The notes under the pieces: generated by a model
Database searches by the model: none
What the model saw: the letters and a program-made list of their open reading frames with translations, nothing else
Told to the model about the DNA's origin: nothing
Made by a program: the position numbers and the translations under genes
Assembly: GCA_902803795.1 (NCBI GenBank)
Contig: CADCRC010000101.1
Coordinates: 1 to 29,018 of the forward strand
Origin: an uncultured Erysipelotrichaceae bacterium
GTDB lineage: Bacteria; Bacillota_I; Bacilli_A; RF39; UBA660
DNA: 29,018 nucleotides
Reading direction: 5' to 3'
Shown: in pieces, positions 1 through 7,767 of the stretch
Layout: each line of letters starts with the position of its first letter
How positions within the stretch are numbered: position 1 is the stretch's first letter

Positions 1-210
1 GCTGATATAGATAGTTATACAAGTGCAAAAGAAATAGGAATTAGACAAAATAATATATCTAATTATATTAAAGATAAAAAAGGAATAGATTTATTATTTG
101 CAGGAGTATCTAAATACTCTCATAATATGATGTGTAATCATGAAGAAGAAAAAGTTAATTGGAAAGAAGAACTAGAAGAATATGTAAGTGAAAAAAAAGA
201 TATGTATTAA
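1..210 (+). CDS. C-terminal end of an HTH/NUMOD1-like protein (partial)
   Basis: The reading frame is open from the left edge and stops with TAA at 208-210, leaving 70 codons of a gene that begins outside the window. The segment SAKEIGIRQNNISNYIKDKK (residues 8-27 of the fragment) has the spacing of a helix-turn-helix and resembles NUMOD1 elements, which sit at the C-terminal side of HNH or GIY-YIG homing-type nucleases and related regulators. The tail is acidic and lysine-rich. No catalytic motif lies in the visible part, so whether the whole protein is a nuclease, a regulator or something else cannot be decided here. The gene converges on the HD-domain gene with a single base between the two stop codons. 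Confidence 0.6.
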   Translation, partial: ADIDSYTSAKEIGIRQNNISNYIKDKKGIDLLFAGVSKYSHNMMCNHEEEKVNWKEELEEYVSEKKDMY

Positions 211-226
211 TTTACATATTTTTTTT
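193..226. terminator. Bidirectional terminator overlapping two stop codons
   Basis: Bases 193-206 pair with 213-226 around a 6-base loop. The core is ATATGTA/TACATAT, extended by a G-T pair and a run of A-T pairs. The A run on the left and the T run on the right serve as U-tracts in either direction. The stem contains the end of the upstream gene, and the convergent minus-strand stop (212-214) lies at its loop and right arm, so one structure would terminate both. Confidence 0.65.
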
Positions 227-673
227 ACTTTCTTTAAATCTCCATTTATAAGTTTTAAACTCATTAAGTGCAATTTTTTTGTCATAGTATGAAACAATAT
301 AACTTTCCTTATATCTAGGAATCCTTTTTCCAATAGGAAACATATGACTAATTATTATATCTTTTTCAATATCATTTAAATAAAAATAATTCAAAGAAGT
401 ATTTAAAGCATATTCAGGATGTTTACTTAGTTTTTTTCTTTTAGTTAAACCATCATTATCCATTTGTTGATTAAATGCAAAATCATGTAATAGAGCACCT
501 CTTGTAATACTAATATAATCTAATCCTTTCTTCTTCGCATATACAAAAGACTTATATGCAACTCTGATCATATGATCATATTTATTTGTACCATGACAAG
601 ATTCATATTTCATTAACTTGTATGCATCATTTTTTAAAACACTTGATAAAATTATATAAAATTCTTTATCCAT
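212..673 (-). CDS. HD-domain phosphohydrolase-like protein
   Basis: The 153-residue product has the metal-binding pattern of the HD superfamily: H34 in YDHMIRV, the HD doublet H63-D64, H85 in KHPEYA, H110 in SHMFP and D131 in YYDK. Such single-domain cytoplasmic proteins usually hydrolyse phosphoesters of nucleotides or small metabolites, but the substrate here is unknown. The start ATG at 671-673 has no Shine-Dalgarno sequence. A near-consensus promoter ends only 6 bases upstream, so the transcript would begin at or next to the A of the ATG. The next in-frame ATG (M21) would still leave H34 and the HD doublet intact, but it gives a shorter protein and also lacks an obvious binding site. Fold assignment is solid; function is open. 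Confidence 0.8.
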   Translation of the reverse strand: MDKEFYIILSSVLKNDAYKLMKYESCHGTNKYDHMIRVAYKSFVYAKKKGLDYISITRGALLHDFAFNQQMDNDGLTKRKKLSKHPEYALNTSLNYFYLNDIEKDIIISHMFPIGKRIPRYKESYIVSYYDKKIALNEFKTYKWRFKESKKNM

Positions 674-679
674 ACAAAA

Positions 680-708
680 ATTATAACAAAATTCATTTTA
701 AATGTAAA
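680..708 (-). promoter_or_regulatory. Promoter of the HD-domain gene (leaderless)
   Basis: Reading the minus strand, TTTACA (plus 703-708) is followed by 17 bases and then TATAAT (plus 680-685). This is a near-perfect sigma-A promoter. The ATG begins 7 bases after the -10 box, exactly where transcription would start. Confidence 0.7.
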
Positions 709-739
709 CATACATGATTATTAAAATAAAAAAGAATAA

Positions 740-768
740 TTTACTAAATTAATCATAAATGATAAAAT
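740..768 (+). promoter_or_regulatory. Promoter of the DUF362 gene
   Basis: TTTACT (740-745) is separated by 17 bases from TAAAAT (763-768). Transcription would start near 775, giving a leader of about 40 bases before the ATG at 817. Confidence 0.6.
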
Positions 769-780
769 ACAAACAAATAG

Positions 781-797
781 GTTAATTTATTATTAAC
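781..797 (+). promoter_or_regulatory. Inverted repeat in the DUF362 leader (possible operator)
   Basis: GTTAAT (781-786) and ATTAAC (792-797) form a perfect 6-base inverted repeat with a 5-base centre. It lies just downstream of the predicted transcription start and upstream of the Shine-Dalgarno sequence, a position suited to a repressor operator. It is AT-rich and short, so chance is possible. Confidence 0.3.
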
Positions 798-816
798 ACA
801 TATAGGAGGAATATTT

Positions 817-1710
817 ATGAAAAAATCAAAAGTATATTTTACAAAAAACATCAATGCTGATAGTTTAATTAAAATTTATGAAAAATTAGGAGTAGAACTT
901 ACAGGTAAAGTTGGCGTAAAAGTTTCAACAGGTGAAGACGGATCAAAAGGATATTTAAAAAAAGAAATAATAGAACCTCTTGTAAAAAAAATAAATGGTA
1001 CAATAATTGAATGTAATACAGCATATCCGGGTAAAAGAAATACAGCAGAAGAACATATGGAAGTTGCAAAAAAACATGGTTTTACAAAATTTGCAGAAGT
1101 AGATATTATGGATGAAAAAGGAGAATTTAAAATACCAACACCAGAAAAATCTAAACATTTAAAATATGATCTTATTGGAGAAAATTTTAAGAATTATGAT
1201 TCTATTCTTAATCTAGCTCATGGAAAAGGACATGCAATGGGAGGATTTGGAGCAAACTTAAAAAATCAATCTATTGGAATAGCAAGCCGTAATGGCAAGG
1301 CTTATATTCATTCATGTGGACATACAGAAGACCCAGATCTTTGCTGGACAGATAAACATGAACAAATAGACTTTATTGAGTCTATGGCAGAAGCCGCAAC
1401 TGCAGTTTCAGATTACTTAAAGGTTAATAATAAACCAATAGTATATATTACTGTTGCAAATCGTATAAGTTTAGACTGTGATTGTGATTCTAATCAAGGA
1501 CCTGCTGTTATTGGAGATATTGGTATATTTGGAAGTCTAGATCCTGTCGCAAATGATCAAGCATTCATTGATGCAATATGGGCAACAAATGAAGAAGGAA
1601 CAAAAGACATTGAAGAAAGAATAGATTCAAGATGTGGAAGACATATAACAGAATATGCAGAAGAATTGGGACTAGGTTCAACAAATTATGAGTTAATAAG
1701 CATTGATTAA
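817..1710 (+). CDS. DUF362 domain protein
   Basis: The 297-residue protein matches the DUF362 type in overall sequence: an N-terminal segment with KVGVKVSTGE (31-40), then GHAMGGFGANLKN (138-150), a cysteine/histidine cluster HSCGHTEDPDLC (165-176), DCDCDSNQGP (220-229) and SLDPVANDQAF (240-250). There is no signal peptide or membrane segment, so it is cytoplasmic. Some DUF362 proteins carry 4Fe-4S ferredoxin modules. Here only scattered cysteines occur (167, 176, 221, 223, 273), without a CxxCxxC cluster. The start has a strong AGGAGGA sequence 7 bases upstream. It has its own promoter and looks like a single-gene unit unrelated to the surface locus that follows. The family is recognised with confidence; its biochemical role is not established. 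Confidence 0.8.
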   Translation: MKKSKVYFTKNINADSLIKIYEKLGVELTGKVGVKVSTGEDGSKGYLKKEIIEPLVKKINGTIIECNTAYPGKRNTAEEHMEVAKKHGFTKFAEVDIMDEKGEFKIPTPEKSKHLKYDLIGENFKNYDSILNLAHGKGHAMGGFGANLKNQSIGIASRNGKAYIHSCGHTEDPDLCWTDKHEQIDFIESMAEAATAVSDYLKVNNKPIVYITVANRISLDCDCDSNQGPAVIGDIGIFGSLDPVANDQAFIDAIWATNEEGTKDIEERIDSRCGRHITEYAEELGLGSTNYELISID

Positions 1711-1820
1711 AGACAAATATGATTCTAAAAAATTCATTCCAATTAAAAATGTAAATAAAATGTAAAATCAAAAAAAAAATAAAAAAATAGGTTGAATAAT
1801 TTTTTTCTTTATGGTTAGAT

Positions 1821-1826
1821 TATAAT
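1821..1826 (+). promoter_or_regulatory. -10 box upstream of the surface locus
   Basis: A perfect TATAAT lies at 1821-1826, about 20 bases before the leader ORF. The nearest TTGAAT (1792-1797) is 23 bases away, too far for a standard -35, so either the -35 is weak or an activator is needed. This is probably the promoter for the genes ending at 3606. Confidence 0.45.
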
Positions 1827-1845
1827 GAATGGTAGGAGAGGTGGT

Positions 1846-1875
1846 ATGTTTTTAGTTAAGTTGGTGGTTTTATGA
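1846..1875 (+). CDS. 9-residue leader peptide coupled to the next gene
   Basis: A strong AGGAG (1834-1838) precedes ATG 1846 by 7 bases. The ORF encodes MFLVKLVVL and ends at TGA 1873-1875, which overlaps the start codon of the next gene as ATGA. The downstream start has only a modest GGTGG of its own, so ribosomes finishing the leader could re-initiate there. The peptide is too short to hold a domain; it may only serve translational coupling. The arrangement is visible directly, but whether it is translated is inference. Confidence 0.45.
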   Translation: MFLVKLVVL

Positions 1876-2570
1876 ATAATCAAGAAGTCAAGATAAATGC
1901 AAAAAAATTACATAAAAGGAAAGTTTTTATAAAAATAATAAAGATAGTATTTGTTACACTTCTTATATTATTGTCTATGCTATATCTAATTTTATACATT
2001 GTATATGATGGTGGAAGATTTACAGTTTCACTTGATAAGAACCTATCTGATCAAAAAAGTATATACTTATCAGAAACAGGTAAATTGAAAGAAAGAAACA
2101 GAAAATTATATGCAGAAACAATTAATTATATGGATAATATATCAATTAAATGGTTACCAGAAAATATTGATACAGAAAAAGATGGAGCACATAATGGAGA
2201 TAATTATATTGCTTATACATTCTATATAGTAAACAATGGTAAAGAAACAGTTGATTATTGGTATGAAATTGATATAGATGATACGATAAGAAATGTTGAT
2301 GAAGCAATTCGCATTATGATTTATAGAAATGGCATTCCAACAGTTTATGCAAAAAAAAATAAAACAACCAATAACGCAGAGGAAGGAACGAAAAAGTTCG
2401 TTAGTGATAAAATTGCTGTTCTAGAACAAGCAAAAAATCTTAAAGCAAAAACAAAAGACCGATTTACTATTGTAGTGTGGATCGAAGGTGATGATCCAGA
2501 TTGTTTAAATGATCTCCTAGGAGGAGAAATAAAAATGCATATGGATATAACAGAAGTCCATAAAGATTAA
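1872..2570 (+). CDS. Membrane-anchored TasA-like accessory protein
   Basis: The 232-residue product has a basic N-terminus, one hydrophobic segment (about residues 20-45, without a clear cleavage site) and a soluble exported domain. The motif WIEGDDPDC starts at residue 203, 30 residues from the C-terminus. The next gene's product has the related WVEGQDVDC 32 residues from its C-terminus, so the two share a C-terminal beta-strand module. Because it lacks the A-W-F type cleavage region, it more likely remains in the membrane, perhaps as an anchor or assembly factor for the subunit encoded next. The gene starts with an ATGA overlap with a leader ORF and is 16 bases from the next gene. Role is inference; I know no named family for it. 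Confidence 0.75.
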   Translation: MNNQEVKINAKKLHKRKVFIKIIKIVFVTLLILLSMLYLILYIVYDGGRFTVSLDKNLSDQKSIYLSETGKLKERNRKLYAETINYMDNISIKWLPENIDTEKDGAHNGDNYIAYTFYIVNNGKETVDYWYEIDIDDTIRNVDEAIRIMIYRNGIPTVYAKKNKTTNNAEEGTKKFVSDKIAVLEQAKNLKAKTKDRFTIVVWIEGDDPDCLNDLLGGEIKMHMDITEVHKD

Positions 2571-2586
2571 AAGGAAAGGGAAAAAT

Positions 2587-3606
2587 ATGAAAAAGAGAAA
2601 AAATGAGAAAAAGAAAAGAAGAAAATTATTGTTACTCTTGATTATGGTATTATTAACAGGTATCATCTTCTCAACAAGTGTATTTGCATGGTTCACATCA
2701 AACCAAACAGTAACAGTTCAACAAATTGATGTAAATGTATCAAGTTCAAATGGTTTACAATTATCTGTTGATGGTATCAACTGGAAACCTTATGTAACAG
2801 AAGCAGAAATTGCAGGAGCAAGTTCTACTTATTCAGCAGCAGTAAATCAAGTTCCAACTAGTGACCTATCACCAGTTTCAACTGGAAAAGTCATTGATAG
2901 TACATCAGGATTAATGAATATGTATTTAGGTACAATAACAACATCAACAGATGGAGCTTCTAATATTTTAACTGCTACTAAATCAACAGAAACAAATACA
3001 ACAACTGGTGGTGCATTCTTAGCATTTGATTTGTTCTTTCAACAAACTGCAGCTACAGCACAACAAATATATTTAACTAGTAATTCATCAATAACTAGTA
3101 CATCAGCATATGGTATTCAAAATGCTTCAAGAGTTGCATTTATTAACAAAGGTAATACAGCATTAAACTCAACTACTGCTAATATTCAAGCTTTAAATGT
3201 TACAACAAATGCTCCAATTATTTGGGAACCAAATTATGATGCACATACACAAGCAGCTGTAAATAACGCATCAAGCGTTTATGGAAAAACATTTACTGTA
3301 GGAAGTGGAAATAGTGTTGATAACGCATTCTATGGAGTTAAAGCTGAAATTCCAGGAAGTGCAGACATTCCACTAAATTCTCATAGTACAGATTACTTTA
3401 CTCAATACAATTCAGATATTCAAACAACTGCAGCAGGAATTTCTACATCAGCATATCAACCAGTATTCACTTTAGCAACTGGAATTACAAAAATGAGAAT
3501 TTATGTTTGGGTTGAAGGACAAGATGTTGATTGTGAAAACAATGCAGCAGGTACACCACTTACTATAAACCTACAATTTAGTTTATTAACTGGTTCAGGT
3601 TCATAA
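2587..3606 (+). CDS. SipW-dependent TasA/camelysin-like secreted protein, probable major subunit
   Basis: The 339-residue protein starts with a strongly basic segment (residues 1-13), a hydrophobic stretch (14-33) and the sequence SVFAWFTSNQ. This is the pattern of signal peptides cut by the ER-type signal peptidase SipW, with likely cleavage after A34. The mature part is Ser/Thr/Ala/Asn-rich and predicted to be all-beta, ending with WVEGQDVDC near residue 308. TasA of Bacillus subtilis and camelysins use this export route and form extracellular fibres. Here the family is inferred from the signal region and composition, not full similarity. A good AAGGAAAGG site precedes it and a strong terminator follows directly, which fits a highly expressed last gene and suggests a main structural subunit. 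It could instead be a matrix protein that does not polymerise. Confidence 0.75.
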   Translation: MKKRKNEKKKRRKLLLLLIMVLLTGIIFSTSVFAWFTSNQTVTVQQIDVNVSSSNGLQLSVDGINWKPYVTEAEIAGASSTYSAAVNQVPTSDLSPVSTGKVIDSTSGLMNMYLGTITTSTDGASNILTATKSTETNTTTGGAFLAFDLFFQQTAATAQQIYLTSNSSITSTSAYGIQNASRVAFINKGNTALNSTTANIQALNVTTNAPIIWEPNYDAHTQAAVNNASSVYGKTFTVGSGNSVDNAFYGVKAEIPGSADIPLNSHSTDYFTQYNSDIQTTAAGISTSAYQPVFTLATGITKMRIYVWVEGQDVDCENNAAGTPLTINLQFSLLTGSGS

Positions 3607-3614
3607 TAAAGACT

Positions 3615-3640
3615 AAAGCAAGCAAAAACTTGCTTTTTTT
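3615..3640 (+). terminator. Rho-independent terminator
   Basis: AAAGCAAG (3615-3622) pairs with CTTGCTTT (3629-3636) across a 6-base loop and runs into a T tract. It ends the unit of the two preceding genes. Confidence 0.85.
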
Positions 3641-3722
3641 ATTTTATTCAGATATTTCTGAATAGAAATAAATTACTACAAGTATCTATTAATAATTAAG
3701 ATTTATTATTTTTTTAATAAAT

Positions 3723-3754
3723 TTGTTGTATTTATAAAAAAAGTATTATAAAAT
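3723..3754 (+). promoter_or_regulatory. Promoter of the cytoplasmic three-gene unit
   Basis: TTGTAT (3726-3731) lies 17 bases before TAAAAT (3749-3754). The overlapping pair TTGTTG (3723-3728) and TATAAA (3747-3752) with an 18-base spacer is an alternative. Transcription would start near 3761, just before the GGAGG of the small ORF. Confidence 0.5.
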
Positions 3755-3785
3755 TTAATAAATAAGATAAAAATTGGAGGTACGT

Positions 3786-3926
3786 ATGCAAGAGGATATT
3801 AAAACACTAATTGATAGTTTAGATGATGAATCTTTATTAGAACTATATAACAAAATTGACACTCAAATAACATTTCTAAATAATAATATAATAAACATTG
3901 ACGAAGATAAGCAGGAGGAAAAATAA
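3786..3926 (+). CDS. Small acidic protein, 46 residues, unknown
   Basis: ATG 3786 follows a perfect GGAGG by 5-6 bases, and the ORF ends at TAA 3924-3926, overlapping the next ATG by one base (TAATG). The product is acidic and predicted to be helical (LDDESLLELYNKID, residues 12-25), with no membrane segment or cysteine. Strong ribosome binding and a tight overlap argue that it is real and made together with the 547-residue protein, for which it could be a small partner. I do not recognise a family. Confidence 0.65.
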   Translation: MQEDIKTLIDSLDDESLLELYNKIDTQITFLNNNIINIDEDKQEEK

Positions 3927-5569
3927 TGAATGATAATTTTATTACAAAAAGAATTTCTATTAATGAAGACTATATAAACAACTACGTGTTACAACAAGAA
4001 ACAGGAACAAAAAAAGTCAAAGAAATATTCTATAAAAATGCAGTAAACAACAGAAATAATTATATAAACAAAGAATTAACTTTATTTAATAAATACAAAA
4101 AAGATGTATATATGGAACTAATACAAAGAAAAAACAAACTATTACCAAAAGATAAAACAGAAGAAATAAACAAAAATAAAGAGCAAGAAGAAAAAGCAAA
4201 AAATTTATTTATTTATACATCTTCTATTTTTCCATTTGATTATAAATTAAGATTTAACTTTCTTCTATCAAAAGTAAAAGAAGGAATGTCATTAAAAGAA
4301 TTAAATAAAATAATAAAAGAAATAATAGAAATATTCAATAAAGCGGATATTGAGCTAAAACCAAAAGATTTTGGTTATACAATGTTCACATATGAATTTA
4401 TGAATACATATTTATCTAACATCAATAATAATAATTTTGAAGAAATAACATTAAAAAAATTTAACGAATTGTTTTATGCATGTCCAACATTAATTTTACA
4501 ACTAAAATATTCATTTTATAACATAATAAGAAAAAATCAGAAACAATTAGAAACATATATAAATAAATTAAATAAGAATCAAACAGAAAAAGAAACATTA
4601 AATAATTATTTACAAACAAGAACAAAATATGAAGAATCATATGACAAGGATGAATTCTATAACTTAAATTCATTCTTAGATAAAAAGAAAAACATAACAG
4701 ACTATATAGATGATTCTCCAACTAGAATTAAATATTTTAATACATTTGAACCAAATAATGACTTTAGTAAATTAAAAGACGAAGTTAAAACAACATATCA
4801 TGACAGCATAATTGATTTATATAATACGCTAAGAACTTTAAAAGATTTTTATAGATATGAAGATATATGCAAAGCAATACTAAAATTATATGATGAAAGA
4901 AAAGACAATACAACTGCATATAACTCTAAAAAGAAAGAATTAGATCAAGAAAACAAAAAAAGAGAAACATTTTATAAAGAATATCTTAAAGCAACAAAAA
5001 AATCTTTATTTTCTAAACCAAATAAAGAAAAGGAAAGATTATCTAAACTTCATATGAATGAGTCGTTTGATAAAATAGTTACATTAAATAATGAAATATG
5101 TGAATTAGAATTATCAAATATATTAAATAAGAAATTAAATGATGCATCATCACTATATGATTTATTTGCTTCCTCTTATCAATCATATGAATATTTAGAA
5201 AAACAATTCTACAAATTATTTGAAAAAGAAACAGATTTTGATTTAGAAAAAGAATTTGAAAGATATTTCTATTTTATATTTAGTCCATATAATTTCTTTT
5301 TAAGAAAAGTAAATGCAAAAGGAGGATATGATATTGCAACTATTGTATCTGAAAAATATACATTATTAAATATAAATCTATCAAAAGAAGACATAGTTTC
5401 AGATAAGATAGATTCTAAAATAATGGATACAAGTTTTATAAAAAAAGTATATGATGTAGAATCATCTAATATAACATTTAAGCAAATAAACTTTATAGTA
5501 AAAGTAAATAGTATTGACCCAGGAGAAGAAATTAAATTTTTAATAACACCAGAAAAGGAGGTTATATAA
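3926..5569 (+). CDS. Large helical cytoplasmic protein, unknown function
   Basis: The 547-residue protein is highly charged, Lys/Asn/Glu-rich and predicted mostly helical, with coiled-coil-prone stretches (roughly residues 205-235 and 325-400). It has no signal peptide or membrane span. The C-terminal 100 residues look more beta-rich and end in a Pro/Glu motif. An AGGAGG within the previous ORF drives its start, and its last codons contain the AAGGAGGT used by the following gene, so the three genes are tightly coupled. No nucleotide-binding, protease or nuclease motif was found. Its place between TasA-like genes and a signal peptidase suggests a cytoplasmic role in making or regulating the surface structure, but this rests on position only. 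Confidence 0.7.
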   Translation: MNDNFITKRISINEDYINNYVLQQETGTKKVKEIFYKNAVNNRNNYINKELTLFNKYKKDVYMELIQRKNKLLPKDKTEEINKNKEQEEKAKNLFIYTSSIFPFDYKLRFNFLLSKVKEGMSLKELNKIIKEIIEIFNKADIELKPKDFGYTMFTYEFMNTYLSNINNNNFEEITLKKFNELFYACPTLILQLKYSFYNIIRKNQKQLETYINKLNKNQTEKETLNNYLQTRTKYEESYDKDEFYNLNSFLDKKKNITDYIDDSPTRIKYFNTFEPNNDFSKLKDEVKTTYHDSIIDLYNTLRTLKDFYRYEDICKAILKLYDERKDNTTAYNSKKKELDQENKKRETFYKEYLKATKKSLFSKPNKEKERLSKLHMNESFDKIVTLNNEICELELSNILNKKLNDASSLYDLFASSYQSYEYLEKQFYKLFEKETDFDLEKEFERYFYFIFSPYNFFLRKVNAKGGYDIATIVSEKYTLLNINLSKEDIVSDKIDSKIMDTSFIKKVYDVESSNITFKQINFIVKVNSIDPGEEIKFLITPEKEVI

Positions 5570-5573
5570 TAAA

Positions 5574-6446
5574 ATGATAGTAAGAAAAAACATTTTATCA
5601 TATTTAAGTAAAATAAGAGCTGACTTTAGACTAATAGCTAATAAACAACTTATCGAATTATTGGAACAATTACTAAATGAAGATGAAAAAATAAAATTAG
5701 AAGACATAAAGTGCTGTGAAGATAGTAAAATAAAAGGTATTTCTATTAACTATCCTATAAATGAATTTATGGGAGTAAAAACACATAAAACAATATTGAT
5801 TAATTTAAATAATAAAGGAGGATTTGATCAAACAGAAAGAGTAGTATCAATTCTTCCAAATGATAATGATAATAAATTATCTGGATCAATAATACTTTAT
5901 ACACATAGATTTGATGGAAACATGATAGAATACACTAGAATAAAATCAAATATATTAATAGATTTTAGTGAAATTAGAGATGTTTTTTATAAAGAAACAT
6001 TTAATTACTATGATATAAATTGTAATATTTACAATAATAATCCAAAACTACACTCTATAAAATATCAAAAATTTACAAGAAATAGTGATGTAGGTAGTTG
6101 CAGTGTTGATTATAGAATATATGATAAATCTAAAGGAAGATTTTATAAATCAGATTTCAACTCAATAATGATAGAAAAAGTCAATTTAGATTATTTAAAT
6201 ATAGAACAAACTTCACTTGAATTACTTGAAAAAATAAGTGATTCATTTATGGAAGAAAAGCCTACAGTTTTTTTTGAAGAAATATTAAAAAAGAAAAGTA
6301 ATTATGAAAAAAGAAATAAAAAGCGATATAGAGATTCATTATTAACAAGCATAGAATTTTTAGATAATAACATTACTAGAGAAAAGTTAAAAGAAAAAGT
6401 ATTTAATTCAGAATTTTTTAGAGATAATTTAAAAAGAATAAAATAA
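5574..6446 (+). CDS. Cytoplasmic protein of unknown function
   Basis: The 290-residue product has a helical N-terminus (residues 1-45), a central region of alternating beta-type segments (about 50-215, including LSGSIILYTHRFDGNMIEY) and a basic helical C-terminus with KKKSNYEKRNKKRYRD near residue 245. There is no signal peptide or membrane span. It begins 4 bases after the preceding stop with a strong Shine-Dalgarno sequence, so it belongs to the same unit. I recognise no family. The basic tail could bind nucleic acid or the membrane surface, but nothing more specific can be said. Confidence 0.7.
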   Translation: MIVRKNILSYLSKIRADFRLIANKQLIELLEQLLNEDEKIKLEDIKCCEDSKIKGISINYPINEFMGVKTHKTILINLNNKGGFDQTERVVSILPNDNDNKLSGSIILYTHRFDGNMIEYTRIKSNILIDFSEIRDVFYKETFNYYDINCNIYNNNPKLHSIKYQKFTRNSDVGSCSVDYRIYDKSKGRFYKSDFNSIMIEKVNLDYLNIEQTSLELLEKISDSFMEEKPTVFFEEILKKKSNYEKRNKKRYRDSLLTSIEFLDNNITREKLKEKVFNSEFFRDNLKRIK

Positions 6447-6469
6447 AGCATAGAAAAATTAAAATATTA

Positions 6470-6478
6470 TGTTATAAT
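6470..6478 (+). promoter_or_regulatory. Extended -10 promoter before the signal peptidase/solenoid genes
   Basis: TGTTATAAT (6470-6478) is a perfect extended -10. The -35 region at the right spacing is poor, as expected for extended -10 promoters. Transcription would start near 6485, leaving a 15-base leader. Confidence 0.5.
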
Positions 6479-6499
6479 TATTTAGAATAGTGGTGTAAC

Positions 6500-7753
6500 A
6501 TGAAAGTATTTAAAATTAAAAATATATTTAAGACAATCATATATTTTATTTTAGTTGTTCTTGTAAGTTTAAGTGTATATACATTTATAATGACAGATAT
6601 ACTAAAAAATGATTATGCCAACGTGTTCGGGTATACTTATTTTGTTGTGTCCACAGGTTCTATGTCAGGTACACTTGAAGTAAATGATGTTATATTTGTA
6701 AAAATAACAAAAGACATAAAATTAGATGATATTATAACATTTAAAGATGAAAAAGGAGATATAGTAACTCATAGATATGTACAAAAAATAGGACAAAAAC
6801 TAATTACTAAAGGTGATGTAAACAATAGTCAAGATAATCCAATAAGTATAGATAATGTCATTGGAAAAGTTAGCCTATCAATTTCTCCAAGTTTTATGCT
6901 TAAATGCATCGCTATATTTATTATATTATTTATATTTCTTGCTTTAATAAATTTTGATTCATTTATGGAAAGAATAATAATTAAATCTCATAGTAGTGCA
7001 AAATCAACAAAACCAAAAGACAATCAAATAAATGAGGAAATATTTAAAGAAGCAAAGAGAATAGAACATTCTGGATTAACATTAACTATTCCACTAAGTG
7101 AACTTAATAGAATAGATGATATTGCTGAAAAAGAAGAAAAAGAAGATATTGAAGTACTTGAAACAGAAGAAATATTAGACTTAGATAATGATGACCTTGT
7201 AAGTGTTAATTATAATACAAAAAAAGAAAAAGAAGATGAACTTTTAGATCAAGTATATAATCTAATAAGAGTTAAAAACTATAAATTAAATTCATCAAGA
7301 TTAAATAAAGAATGGATATTAAAATTTGAATATGTATTTAAATTAATAAATGTATTATTATTAGATGATCAGAAATCATTAAATGATATATTATCACACC
7401 CAACATTTAAAGAATACTTTGATTATGATTTAGATAAAGTAGGATTATATGAAAATGTAAGAAATAAATTATATGATATGCCAATTTACGTATATATAAA
7501 AATATTAATATTTACAATATTATATAATGATGTAGAATTCTTTGATGGCATATTTAAAATAATGAAATATAAAGTACAAATAGATAAAAATGAAAATTTT
7601 AAATCAATAAAACACAATAATTATTCTAAAAAAGAATTAAAAAGACTATCTAACTTTATGAAAAACTTTTCAGAAAAATATGACAATAAAAATTCATTTG
7701 ATTTAGATAGAATAGAAAGATTAGCTAAAATAAAAAATTATGCCAATAAATGA
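6500..7753 (+). CDS. SipW-type signal peptidase with a large cytoplasmic extension
   Basis: The first 155 residues are an ER-type (S26B) signal peptidase: membrane segment 10-30, the Ser motif VSTGSM with catalytic S54, a GDIVTHRYV motif with H91 in place of the bacterial Lys general base, TKGD near 103-106, and a second membrane segment at 133-152. This enzyme class cleaves TasA-like precursors on the outer membrane face. Unusually, about 265 further residues follow on the cytoplasmic side: an acidic linker with EKEEKEDIEVLETEE, then a helical domain (about 240-417) without a known motif. SipW itself is about 190 residues, so the tail more than doubles it. The tail could couple cleavage to a cytoplasmic partner. 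The stop overlaps or abuts the start of the giant gene, so the two are translated together. Confidence 0.85.
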   Translation: MKVFKIKNIFKTIIYFILVVLVSLSVYTFIMTDILKNDYANVFGYTYFVVSTGSMSGTLEVNDVIFVKITKDIKLDDIITFKDEKGDIVTHRYVQKIGQKLITKGDVNNSQDNPISIDNVIGKVSLSISPSFMLKCIAIFIILFIFLALINFDSFMERIIIKSHSSAKSTKPKDNQINEEIFKEAKRIEHSGLTLTIPLSELNRIDDIAEKEEKEDIEVLETEEILDLDNDDLVSVNYNTKKEKEDELLDQVYNLIRVKNYKLNSSRLNKEWILKFEYVFKLINVLLLDDQKSLNDILSHPTFKEYFDYDLDKVGLYENVRNKLYDMPIYVYIKILIFTILYNDVEFFDGIFKIMKYKVQIDKNENFKSIKHNNYSKKELKRLSNFMKNFSEKYDNKNSFDLDRIERLAKIKNYANK

Positions 7754-7767
7754 TAGGAGATGATATA

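Noticed and set aside
3648..3661. Short inverted repeat TTCAGA/TCTGAA behind the terminator at 3615
   Set aside because: Only six bases, no T tract and no link to a promoter element; may be chance.
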